From Prochilodus magdalenae (taxonomy: Eukaryota; Chordata; Actinopteri; Characiformes; Prochilodontidae), in contig JAMWET010003901.1 of assembly GCA_024036415.1 (NCBI GenBank), positions 159,501 to 223,500 of the forward strand: 64,000 bases of DNA, in the 5' to 3' direction. The notes under the pieces were generated by a model. That model did not search any database. It saw only the letters and a list, made by a program, of their open reading frames with translations, and was not told the origin of the DNA. The position numbers and the translations under genes were made by a program. Shown here one piece after another: positions 1-11,100 of the stretch (within the stretch, counting starts at the first letter, position 1; every line of letters begins with the position of its first letter).

Positions 1-23
1 TAATTTTGGTGCCTTTTTAAGGC

Positions 24-211
24 AGAGGTGCACAATTCCGGTCCTGGGAGTCCAGCACAGTTTAGTGACGCCCAATCACCCCAGACCCCACCCCCGGTTA
101 AATACACCCACTACATTGGCAATCAGTTTAATGAGTTTAATGAGGTGTGCTTGAGCAGGTAAACTGCCAAACTGTGCTGGACACTGGCACTTCAGGACTG
201 GAGTTGTGCAC
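24..211. repeat. MITE-like inverted-repeat element
   Basis: A short palindromic element. The left arm has gtgcacaattccggtcctgg and the right arm has its approximate reverse complement, ending in ggactggagttgtgcac near 211. Inner arms around 'cacagttt' and 'aaactgtg' also pair. It has no coding capacity. A related element lies at 34975-35150 and a looser relative at 8369-8565. It sits in the intron upstream of the first visible exon of the partial MOV10 gene. Confidence 0.6.
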
Positions 212-950
212 TGCTGTGCACCTTTAAATCAGGTGAAGACATCACCAACTGTGCCATGACAAAAACAGCAGAACCTTCCAGTACCGAGAGCTGGTTCCTA
301 TTACTGCCACTGTAATCGGTTTCATTAAAATCACACATCAAACCACTTCAAATGCCTTTGCTTGTGTCATCATAATTTAACTGTGCAGTAATCTTGATAA
401 ATTGGTGAAGTTTCTCTTAACATGCAGAATTGAATTTTCTATAATGGGTCAATCAATCAACCTTTCAGGGTACATTAAGCGGACCCTTGTTTATAATGTT
501 GTGTCAAGAACTATACAAAAAGAAGGGATTAAAAATAGTAAATATACGTTAAATACTAAATAGTATTGCAAAGGAATTAAAATATGACCACAAAATATGT
601 ATGTGTATGATCTGTGTGTGTTTAAATAGACGGATGTATGTGATTTGTGTGGCAACACTGTCATTTGATACACTTATGCCAATAAAGCTAATTGAATTGA
701 ATCAAATTGAATTAATTAAGAGTTTAAACCACTTAAGTGAAACTATCTAGTGAAGATTTAGAGTAAACCGTAATAAATTCCAGCTCGCTGGTGCACTGCA
801 GCTAAAAGCAGATTTTACATGTTCAGTAAAAGCTCTCGGCACCTGGGGTGTGAATGTCCACCTGACAAAGTTAGGATACGTCGCTGTACATGCTCAGTGA
901 TGATGGGAATATCAGTCCTAATTTGTACTCCCTATTTATGAATTCATCAG

Positions 951-3900
951 GGTTTTCCTCAGATATTCCACGGTGTATATGGGAAGGATGAGCGGGAGTC
1001 GGACAGTCCATCCTTCTTTAACACTGCAGAGATCACCAAAGTCATTGACTACCTGAAGGAACTGCTGCTGACACAGGGCAAGAACGGCATCCCCAAGATC
1101 TCACCCAAAGACATAGGCATCATCACCCCCTACAGGAAACAGGTGGGAATGAGCTTTACCCGTTTGCTGATGCAGTAAACAGTAAGTTACAGCTGTGGAG
1201 ATGATTCTCTCACCAAGTCAAATCTGTTTAAACCATTATAGTGACTGTTTTTGCATATGCATTGTATTTATTATGTAGACTTAATCTATTAACCCTTTAA
1301 AGGTGGTGAATAAGATGATTTGTCAGTGTGGTCATGGCATTTGATAAATCCGATCTAACAAAGCCGACAGTTCATACATTTTAACTTGGACTGAATCATG
1401 ACCTACTCTTTTGAACACATGAACAGGAATATAAGTCACACATCAGTCACATTTTCATGCTGACCAGCTGCTTCACTAGATACACTACCTTGTAACTATG
1501 CTTCTTTATTAGCTCCGCCTACCATATACATGCACCCTGTAGTGTCACAATTACAGACTCTAGTCTATCTGTGTCTCAGCAGCTGCTCCATTTGTAGCAG
1601 AACATCAAACAGTAACATGCTACCACCATGTCAGAGTCACCACAGAGCTGGGAATAATCCAGCAGCCAGATAATACCTGCTGTGTGGCGTGACGCTCATG
1701 TGTGGTTTTGTGTCACAGGTGGAGAAACTGAGGAAAGCCATCAGAAAAGTGGATAGGGAGCTGAAAGACTACAAAGACATTGACAAGCTGAAGGTAACAC
1801 TGCATATCTGCATGATCTGGCCCTGGTAACTGCCTCTGTCCACTCATCGCTCCCTCCCTGGAGCCCTGTTGAACTATGAATGTCTTTATGCTGCAGGTCG
1901 GCTCAGTGGAGGAGTTTCAGGGTCAGGAGCGAAGGGTCATCATTGTGTCCACTGTCCGCAGCAGCAATAAATATATCGGAATAGACAGGGATTTCAACAT
2001 TGGCTTCCTCAGCAATGAGAAGGTACAACACGCACACACTCCAGTTCCGCATGCTGATGCATTTGAGCTGGACATGCACACACCATAACTTCCATGCTCC
2101 ATGTTGTGGTAAACTGTTTTCTTGAAAAAGCTTTTTTTGGCCTTTGTAAAAGATCTAAACAATGCTTCAAGTTTCAAAACATTTCCTTTCATATTCCAGC
2201 ATCTCTCGAAATTTTTTAAAAGTGATTTGCTGGAATAATCAGATTGTGGTTTATTCTGATTCCAGAAAACCAAAACATTATAAACATAATCAAATTGCTT
2301 ATTTAATGCATTAGCAGGTATGTATTTATTGCTCAGTCTCACCTCGCCGATGACACATGCTGCTAGCTGATTGTGGTGATGATGTATTTGGTACAATTGC
2401 CAGACAAATGTGTTGCAGTAAAACCAAGATACACTGCAGTGGTAGAAATATAAGCTCACCTCATGTGTTTATGGTGGTAGTAACTTCAGGATCCTGCAGA
2501 TGGCATTGCCCAAACATGATCCGGCTTTAAATACCTTCAGGGTGTAAGTACCAGGATTCATAGATTGAGAAAAGGTTGTACACTCCAGTGAATGTCTACT
2601 TCGGTGTGTGGAAAATAGGTTGCAAAGCAGATTCTTAATGACTGGGAAAAAGCTGTGATTCTGTTTAGGCATGCCAAAGGCCATAGTGTGAAGGAAGTAG
2701 CTGAATTTGCAGGTGTGTGGAAGTGTACAGTCATTCGGGTCTACCAGCAGCAGCTAAATTCCCAGTCTACAGAAAATCCTTCTCAGGATTCTGCCAGGAA
2801 AAGATGCTCTACACTGCTGGTAGACCTGAATGACTGTACGCTCCCACACACCTGCAAATTCAGCTACTTCCTTTACATTAAATCTGGTTTCACTGTGCAA
2901 TTATTTAATGCAAGGGTGGCTGAACATTGACATTGCCTACATCCAGAAACTTGTCCAGTCTATGCCAAACCAAACCAGAGCTGTTATTTGTGCTCCTGGA
3001 GGTATTACACGCCTCTCAGTACATTTTACTTACTGTCGACTGTTTTTTTTTTTTTTTTTTTTTTTGTCCAGTGAGCTAATTATACAAGCTATGGATAAAG
3101 CACCTATCAGCATAAAATCTATAGGCTGCTTTTTTTGTCTTTTGGTCTTTCTGTCTAGTGATTTTAGTATTGATGTAGATTTGAGGTGGATTCGTAACGG
3201 ATAGTCTTCAACTCAGCATGTTATGCCAATTTGATAAATTAAAAGAAATATGATTTGAGCCTTTAGTATAATGGCCTTGTGTTGAACAGCTTAACAGAAG
3301 CTTCTAGAAGAGGTGAACTTTGTGTGAACCTTAAGCTTGCCAAGACATTTCCAGGACTGCATCGGCTGGATAGTAAGAAAAAGCCCTTGAAGAAAAAAAC
3401 ATTTGAAAGAAAAGAGAAGCGTTTGTCATTTGGAGATCATAAAGGAGATGTCAAACGTCCTCTGTGAAAATAATGATGCCTAACTACGAGGCTGGAATGT
3501 TAAAAATAAGGAGCTAACCGACGTATCAGGTCCCGCAAGGTAAATAAAATAAACTGATCGTCAAAAGAATAGCTGCACCCAGAAGGAAGTCTCAGATTGC
3601 AATGGCATTGGGAAGGAAGATAAAGGTTACCAGGAATAAATTTAGACTGATATGGGCAATATTTAAAGAGTTGCACATAGAAGTAGTGTCTCTCAGTATA
3701 GCCTTAGGCCACCATGTTTGCCAGCGTGTACAAAGCGTGTGTCTTTACGGTAACATTTCGTTCGGATTTCCCCTGTTCCCCTCTGTGAAGTTTCCTTGTG
3801 TGCATTATATAATAAAAAAATATATTATATAATATAATATTATAAATCTATCATAAATTAAAATCTATAACATAATAAAATAACAAAAATTAGTTAATCT

Positions 3901-5747
3901 GCAATTAAATGTTTCCCCACAAGCTAAACACTTTTTTTTGCTCACTGCATTCAGTTTACACCTTCATGATCACATACACAACTAAACATTTACATTTACA
4001 GTTACATTTACATTTAAGGCATTTAGCAGGCGCTCTTATCCAGAGCGACTTGCAACCGTGCTTAGTGTTCTGTTGGATAATATTCCAGCTAGTAGGAAGT
4101 TTAGAGTCTAAAACTCACCACAAGCTCAGACACTGCCCGAACAGGGGGCCAGTGCTGGTACCTAGAGATTAATACACAGACATAGAGCAAGTAAACCATT
4201 ACCTGGCAACCCCAGCCCAGTGCTCATTCCTATAGAGGAGAAAAGGTCATTAAATTGCAACACAATACACACAATTTACATCTCCACTAGAGCTCACTCA
4301 CTTAAGTGCATTACGAAGAGTACGAACCAAAGTAACAGTGTTCTGTAGTACTGTATAATATAATATGCATGATATGTACTATATATTCTAATAATACTAA
4401 TAATATGTTTATTAATACTGCACGTTTCTGTGGTTGCTTGGAGTTTAGTAAGTCTGATTACTGAGACACAACAAAGGCACTGTTTAACTAGACCTTCTAA
4501 AGAGAGTTTATATAAATAAAGTTATTTTTTAAAAGTTATATATAAAGTTATGTAGACTGATAGTATAGGTTATCAGAGTTTTAGCTCCTTAAAATCAGTA
4601 CTGTGCACCAACTTTACCTATCAGTCAGGCTGTATTAACAAGTATGCTGTAATCCTCTTTCTCTTTATGTCCCTGCAGAGATTCAACGTTGCTATAACGC
4701 GAGCCAAGTCCCTGCTCATTGTGGTGGGAAACCCCATCATTCTCAGCAGCGATAACGCCTGGGCCAGGTACACACGATAATCTGCCAGCTCTGATATTCC
4801 CTGTGGTAATGTTTATAATGTCTCCAGACCATGAGGTCACTCTGGTCTGCAGATGTATTTCAGTGTTAGCATATCCACATGTGTTTATGTGTGTCTGAAT
4901 GTGTATATAGGTTTATTCAGTATTGCACTGCAGAGGGAGGCTACACTGGATTTGATCGTTCCATTATAGAAGACACAGAGGAGGTAATAGAACGGCTAGC
5001 CGCCCTTAGAATCCAAATGGAGCCTGAAGGTGAGTACCGCACACCCTCTTACACCATACACACCTAGGTAGCTTTGCCTTTCAATGCTAGATTAAATGAT
5101 GAGAGGGAGGCATGTTAGGTCATGCAGGTCAACACTAGGTGTTGACTAAGTAGCATGAAATAATGCAGTGGTTAACATGACCTGATACATTAACAATGGT
5201 TAGCTAATGTTAAGTAAACATGTTAAGTAGTAACAACTACTTAACCTGTAAACATGTAGTTCTAATGTTAGTTAGTTGAATAGTTCAGCATTGTAACCAC
5301 TGTTAATGTGTTACTTCATGTTAACTACTGCATTACTTCATGCTGGTTAGTCAGTACCTGAATGTTAAGTGTTATCAATCAGATTTAGGCATGTTGGTCC
5401 AATTCTCTGATTCAAATTGTGTTTTTAAACACTTTATTAAGCTAATAATGACCCTTGTGTTGAATGTATTGAAATGGAGACCAAGTTAATGCAAAGCTGT
5501 AATTTGAATACACAGTAAATTGAACGTATGGATGCAACAATGAGGAAAAGTATATAGTTGTAGATCTCCATACATGTGTTAGAGGCTGTAAGTACGTTAG
5601 CGGTCCAGTTAGCGTCCATGTCACATCTTGTTTCCTTAACAATTCATAAGTCACGCTGATTCTGTGTTTCTCTCCTGCCCTCTAGTGGACACGGAGGAGA
5701 GTAGCATCCAGCAATACGTAAACCCTGAGTGGAGAAACGAACAGTGA
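951..5747 (+). CDS. mov10: MOV10-like RNA helicase, tandem copy 1 (last six coding exons; 5' part outside window)
   Basis: C-terminal part of a MOV10-family SF1 (Upf1-like) RNA helicase, a cytoplasmic ATP-dependent 5'-3' helicase linked to RNA silencing and retroelement restriction. Exons: 951-1142, 1719-1793, 1897-2022, 4679-4767, 4911-5029 and 5686-5747; all are flanked by AG/GT and join in frame. Visible motifs: [11 protein letters not shown] and the ITPYRKQ segment in the first exon; motif [21 protein letters not shown], in the third; motif [21 protein letters not shown], in the fourth; and a VNPEWRNEQ end that closely resembles the MOV10 C-terminus. TGA is at 5745-5747. Exon sizes match copy 2 exactly except one (119 against 116 bases). 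The preceding helicase exons are not between 1 and 950, so they lie off the window. No disabling change is seen in this part, so I infer a functional paralogue rather than a pseudogene. Confidence 0.9.
1522..1690. repeat. Fragment of a MITE shared with 7350-7610 and 40920-41300
   Basis: Contains 'accaccatgtcagagtcac' and 'ataatacctgctgtgtggcg', matching the block 'ccaccatgtcagtgtcactg ... tagtacctgctctgtggtgg' near 7400 and its relative near 41100. Non-coding. It lies in the intron just upstream of the second visible exon of MOV10 copy 1. Confidence 0.45.
2461..2930 (+). pseudogene. Degenerate Tc1-like transposase fragment (N-terminal HTH region)
   Basis: The plus-strand reading [20 protein letters not shown] followed by CTVIRVYQQ resembles the paired-like helix-turn-helix that opens Tc1-family transposases. 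The DNA from 2461 ('ggtggtagtaacttcaggat') is clearly related to 43065-43300 ('ggtggtaactttagactcct'), so these are two relics of one family. No intact catalytic part is seen. It lies in the large intron of MOV10 copy 1. Confidence 0.45.
3555..3770. mobile_element. Tc1/mariner-type element fragment (terminal repeat family 'TGCACCCAGAAGGA')
   Basis: Starts with 'gtcaaaagaatagctgcacc' and continues with 'cagaaggaagtctcag', the same terminal sequence seen at 17265-17310 and 39140-39500. The following bases (ggaaggaagataaaggttac) match the reverse complement of the end of the 39130-39515 copy. It is truncated and non-coding. Confidence 0.5.
3985..4260. repeat. Interspersed repeat with SINE-like tail (reverse orientation)
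   Basis: 'tttaaggcatttagcaggcg' followed by 'ctcttatccagagcgacttg' is the reverse complement of the tail found on tRNA-derived SINEs in this window (40270-40300). The following block (gtgcttagtgttctgttgga ... cagtgctggtacctagagat) recurs at 6895-7090, so the two are copies of one dispersed repeat. Confidence 0.6.
5150..5345. repeat. Fold-back (palindromic) MITE-like element
   Basis: The left arm 'catgaaataatgcagtggtt' (about 5154) is matched in reverse complement by 'aactactgcattacttcatg' (about 5322-5341), and the pairing continues inward with mismatches (ttaacatg / catgttaa; acattaaca / tgttaatgt). It is AT-rich, has no ORF, and lies in the last intron of MOV10 copy 1. Confidence 0.5.
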
Positions 5748-6089
5748 TGCTGTTCCTCTATGGTGCCTGCTTCATTCATTTACATTGTCTGGAGCTCTAG
5801 TGGACCTACCTCTGCTTTTTAACTGAAATTCTCCTGCCTGTGGACACGAGAGCGTTATATATGAATGGTTATATGATTTGCAGTTTTGCTAGCTGATGTA
5901 TGGTGTGTGCGTGTTATTAAGGTGATGATTTGATAATGTTTTTATTGCAGTTGTTCTTAGTCCAGGAACAATGACTGAATGCCTTGAGTAGACATTGGTC
6001 ATGAGTACCTTAAAGATCTAACCGATCTAGTAAATTAATCAATGTGGGACGAATGCATTTCGAGACCTGTGTGTGTACAGCATAACTGG

Positions 6090-6095
6090 AATAAA
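6090..6095 (+). terminator. Candidate polyadenylation signal of MOV10 copy 1
   Basis: AATAAA 343 bases after the stop codon, followed by a T-rich stretch. It is the first canonical hexamer downstream on this strand; position and type fit a 3' UTR end. Confidence 0.5.
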
Positions 6096-7863
6096 CTGTT
6101 TATCAGTTCTGATCTTACATTGGTTTGACTACATTTTGATTTTGACTGGACTGACTTTGCTTTTATTAATATTCATTAATGTTTAATATAGATATTTGTG
6201 GCCCTCTAGCAGTGACTCTAATAATGAAACCCTGCCCTTTGAGTGGCTTGTCAAATTCTGTGACCTGATGTGACTGAGCGACACCTTCTAATCTTAACTG
6301 ATGAGTTCAAACCTGCTTCTGATTGGCTACTTCAATCCTCCAATCTGACTGGCTGTTTGAGCTCTGTATTCCGATTGGATACATGAGCTGATAACTGAGC
6401 TGCAAACTGATTGGATAATTGAATGTTGGGTGGTTGGGTGCATGAAACCTCTAATGTGATATGATAGATGAATGTTCAACTCCCACAGTTCAAAGAGATG
6501 AAGTCAGGTGAGCTGGAAATACAAAACAGCCCCTAAGTGTGAATCTGTGTGTCTGCCCTGAGATGGACTGAAGGCCTGTCCAAGGTGTTCCCTGCCTTCC
6601 ATTTAGTGGGCACTGGAATAGGGCCCAGCATTGGCTAAGAGACCATATGTTATACAGTGCAACATATTGACTGAGCCAAGTGACTTGGAAACCACACCCA
6701 CATGGCCCATTCGGCACATGTACTGGGCAGACAAGACCCGTTGATAAGTTGACCCTGCCCTCTGGCTTGTTGGTTGGGTACTTGACCCTCAGAAACCAAA
6801 GCATTACAGTTACAAACAGTTTGCTGTCGTAGCCATAGGACAGTGATGCCAGTTTGACTTGGGCATGTTGTGAAATTGTTTAGTTATTTTTGCTTTAATT
6901 TACATTTAAATTTAAATTTACATTTGAGGCATTGAGCAGACGCTCTTATCCAGAGTGCCTTACAACCGTGTTTAGTGTTCTGTTGGGTAATATTTCCAGC
7001 TAGTATAGGAAAGTTAGACTCTAAACCTCACCATGAGCTCAGACACTTCCCGAACAAGGGCCAGCGCTGATACCTAGAGAGATCAATGCACAGACATATA
7101 TAAAGCAAAAATCTATCATAAATGACGCTAAAATGTGCTGCACAACACATTACAATCCAAGGAAACGCAGAAGCACTGGAATCATCAATGAAATCAACTG
7201 AAAAATGAACAGGACTCATCTTTAAGAAATGCAACATAGAGATCCATCACAGGGCGCGGCTCTACATTTAACCAAACTGGTATTTTGTCTGTTGGTACCT
7301 TTTTATATTAGTATACGGCTTCATGCAAGTATGTCATAGATGTGATTGTAGTGGACACTGCTGTGTCTGGTCCACTCTTACCAGCACAACACACCACCAC
7401 CACCATGTCAGTGTCACTGATGTACCACCCGCATAGTACCTGCTCTGTGGTGGTCTTGTGGGGGCCCTGACCATTGAACAACAGGGTAAGAAAGTACACA
7501 GTGAATCAGATAGACTACAGTCTGTAACTGTAGGGCTACAAAGTGGTAAGCCAACAATATGATAAGTGGAGCTGATGAAATGTACAGTACAATGTAGATT
7601 TATGGAACTACACCTGCTCTCTGCTGAGTGAGTGTATGTCCTAGCCGCGGCCACAGGAGGGCGCTATTTTCCCAGTTCCTTTTATTCCGCATATGTTCTG
7701 TATATCCGTCAACACTCCGTTTAGGTGAAGAGCGTGAACCCAGCGACTCCAACACACATTAGGCTCAATAAATGAACTATCTGCAGTGAACTAGTGTGAG
7801 CTCCTGCTCTGTTAGAGCGTCTCCCGAGTGTTTTTACTCCCCGGGCTTTTGAGTTGAGCCTTA

Positions 7864-7877
7864 AGTTTCGTTTCACC
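7864..7877 (-). promoter_or_regulatory. Candidate IRF/ISRE-like site upstream of MOV10 copy 2
   Basis: On the minus strand this reads GGTGAAACGAAACT. It contains the IRF core AANNGAAA, but the two GAAA units are one base closer than in a classical ISRE (GAAANNGAAA). It lies about 100 bases before the start codon, in the GC-richer promoter/5' UTR stretch. Interferon induction of MOV10 in vertebrates makes it plausible; function is inference. Confidence 0.3.
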
Positions 7878-7974
7878 GTTAAGGTCCGGACTTCTGAGGA
7901 ACAGACGCTCACCCGCAGCATCACATCCGCATTAGCAGTCAGTTCAGCAGTGATAGTCCATATAACCTGACACG

Positions 7975-8120
7975 ATGAGCAGGACAAACAGACTCCCTGC
8001 TCATATCCGCTCGGTCGGGCTCGACTTCATAGAGTTCCTACATGAGACGAAGAGGATTGGCATCACCAACAGAGTCAGGATTCAGGAAATCTACAACAAC
8101 GAGTTTAGAGTTCGAGAGAG
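7975..8120 (+). CDS. mov10: MOV10 copy 2, coding exon 1 (start codon)
   Basis: ATG at 7975-7977 opens [20 protein letters not shown], then FLHETKRIG and [10 protein letters not shown], which aligns with the N-terminal helical segment of MOV10 (FLVVRGL ... IYNRDFKISF in human). It ends at a gtgagag donor in phase 2. Exon 2 (8233-8332) continues with [20 protein letters not shown]. Confidence 0.85.
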
Positions 8121-11100
8121 GTGAGAGACCGAGACTGCCGCCATGGTTTAATGGCCACTTGTTGTTTTGATGGTGAGCTGAACCACAGGTCAAACCTACT
8201 GAGAGCTATAACCTTTCATCTCCTCCTTACAGCGGTGGTCTCAAAGACCCCAGGTTCTCCTCAGTCCTCTACGCGCTCAGACAGAGCAGCAAAGCCCGGG
8301 TCAGGAGTGGACGTGTTTACTTCAGCAGGAATGTGAGCTCTTCCCTTTGCTTGTTCTCTCAGTGTTTCTCAGTCCTGGTTCTGGAGGCGCCCTGTTCATG
8401 AGGATATCAGTGCTTCCCTGGCTTCCAGCATTCCTGATTCAGCTTATCAGCTCCTTAACAAGCCCTTTCAGGGGGGTTTAAAGCAGGGGATCCACAAAGA
8501 TGCTCAGGGCAGGGAGCCTCCAGGACCAGGGCTGAGAACCACTGGACTAATGAGTCCGGCCAACGAGTTCCTTAATCTCAAATATCTTTGACTTTACTTT
8601 ATTCAGTACGGTGTAAAAGGAAAAGCGCTGTTTCTACTCTCTCTGTGTTAAACAGACTACTTACTCTGATCTATACAGTGCTTAAAATGTTGGGGTGATC
8701 ATCAGCATTTCTACCCCATAGAAACTCTGATGGATGGGACGGCAGTAGGGAGCCCGTCAGCCTCTTGTCAGTATTTCGTCACTGTCCAAAGAAAAACAAG
8801 TATCTCCAAAATAGCAACTTTACAGGGGAGGCCAAAACCCAATTTCTTCTGGTACATTCATCATGAAATTCACACACAGTGTAAACGGCAACTCATGTGA
8901 TCAAATGATACATAAAAGTCAAAATCATCAAAAGTGCAGATACATGTTTTTCATTGGACAGCGACGATTTGTTATCAGCTTTTTAAAAAAATATATCATT
9001 GTGTTTAAATGGCCCATATAATGGAAACAGATTTCCCCAGCTTTTCTGAAATAAAGGAATCTTAAGGAAGCATATGAACAGTATATATAAACAGTACATG
9101 CACTAAATAATCCAATCATAATTGGATTTCTGCAGTAGTCTGATTATTTACATATATATACATGTAAACAGAAAACAAATTTGATCAGAATAAGGCCTGT
9201 AAATCTGATACAGAGAGAGAGATTAATTTTAGATCAGTTTCTTGGCCCACCTTTACTCTGATTTCTTTCAGTCTTCCTAGTCTGTGCAAAAACAGGCACA
9301 AGAAACACATGTGGACCAACGACTTGCTTGAGAAAATGATGCTTGTAAATATTCTTCATCTTCTAGATGCTGGGTTTCCACATTTTCAGGTTAACAGCTT
9401 CTGTGAGTTTATTAGCCGAGGTAAAGCAGAACTCCAAATATTACCTGACTCATATGAACCTGGAATTTCCCTTTTTTTGATTACCCAAATTTATGTACCT
9501 GCGTTAAGTGGATCCGAAACCAGATCAGATTCTCTGCAGGAAACAGAAGTAGGAGGTATGTACTAAATTAATTTAGTACATACATGTAAATGTTCCATAT
9601 GAATGCGTTCACATGCACTTAATCGTTCAGTAATAATCAGATTACAGCGGTCATCTTATTATTAAAGTGGTCATGTGAACAGCATAGTCTGACTTCTTAG
9701 ATCAGATTAAGGCCTAGAAAGGCCTACATAAAGAGATTTTAGTCCTGTAATCTGGTTTATCAGTGTACGAATGCCCTTACTCTAAATTCTTTTGTCTCTG
9801 TCTGGGCATGTGCAAAAACAGAGCCCGCTACCAGAAAATAGCAACTAGCATTTAACACAGCAACCATGAGACTCCAACCAAAACCTGTTGGAGTGATGCT
9901 GAAAACAGTCACATGATTAATCAGATAAGGATTTTAATATTCTTAATCTTCTAGGTGATGTATGTTCATGTTTGCGGCGAGTGAATGTTTATAAAAAACT
10001 AGAGAGATTTATACTTTGTTCATCTCACAGAAATTAGTTTTAATGTCTGACTTATGTAAACCTGGAGTTTTACTGATATCCAAGTACATGTGTAACCACG
10101 CGTAACTTGGATGGCTGTCTAAGTCTGATTTTCTGCAGTTATCAGATTATTAAGTGCGTGTAAACACAGTCATTGTTGAAGTTCGCTCCCCAGTCCATAT
10201 AAGGAAACTAAACCACAAAGCAGCTTGGCTTTATTGTTGCTGTGGCGTCACAAGAACTCACTTACATATATCTGACTGTTCAGCCTGTCACAGTTTAGCA
10301 ACATCCACTTATATATAGCACCATCCAGAAAAGAGCTCATCTGTCTTAGGTCAGTCCTAAAGGCACAGTACACGAACACAGCATGTTTCACTCACAGGGA
10401 TAAAGAGCTAGGTAACATGGACAGGTAAAATGAATTATGGTAATGTTTGGTACATAAAACTACACACATGTAAAAATTTAATCTCAAGGAAAACAGAAAA
10501 CGTAGGATAGACGATCACAGTGTTGGAACACATTTGCAGTATTTCAATGAACCAACACAGATGGTCCAGGTTCAGTTACATTCATTCAGTTGCACTTGTT
10601 GGGTTAAATGTGGGAGAGGGAATTTATAAGCCGGAAGAACAGACAAACCACACAGAGTGGAGTGTTATTGGAATTTACGCTGGTGCCAGCAATCAGATCC
10701 ATCACATGCTGCTGCAAAACTAGAACTGAGCAATGATCAGGGTTCAAGATTTATAGGTGTGTGCCAAGTGTGTGAACAGACTTTGTAATGTGCACACCTG
10801 ACCAAAATCTGCAGAGAATGTTTGTTTATGTGCCCCTATGGTTCTTTGAGACCCGCACAGTACCTAGAGAAGTGCTCCGGACAAAACACCTGGACCTTTG
10901 AGCATGGCTGGCAGAGATACTAGTGTGTATTCGTCAGTGGTTATCTGAAAGGGCAGTGAAAGAGTAGAGCATGGTGCGGTCATTCAGGGACACCTGGCAG
11001 CACAGAAACAGCACAGGAGGAAGTGTCAGTGGCTGCTTGGGGAATAGAGGAATGGACTTTGCACACAAGCTGCGCATAAATACATGGAGTTGTTCAGGTC

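Larger units (their letters stand above)
5748..7974. other. Intergenic spacer between the two MOV10 copies
   Basis: Holds the 3' UTR of copy 1, a degenerate SINE piece (about 6535-6640, 'ctgccctgagatggactgaa'), a second copy of the 3985-4260 repeat (about 6895-7090), a MITE of the 'ccaccaccatgtcagtgtca' family (about 7350-7610), and a GC-richer stretch at about 7640-7974 with 'ccgcggcc' and 'gagggcgctatttt', which is the likely promoter and 5' UTR of copy 2. No additional coding exon is seen. Confidence 0.6.

Noticed and set aside
1923..2459. Minus-strand 178-codon frame opposite MOV10 copy 1
   Set aside because: It runs antisense across the motif V exon and into an intron, with no recognisable domain; a shadow frame.
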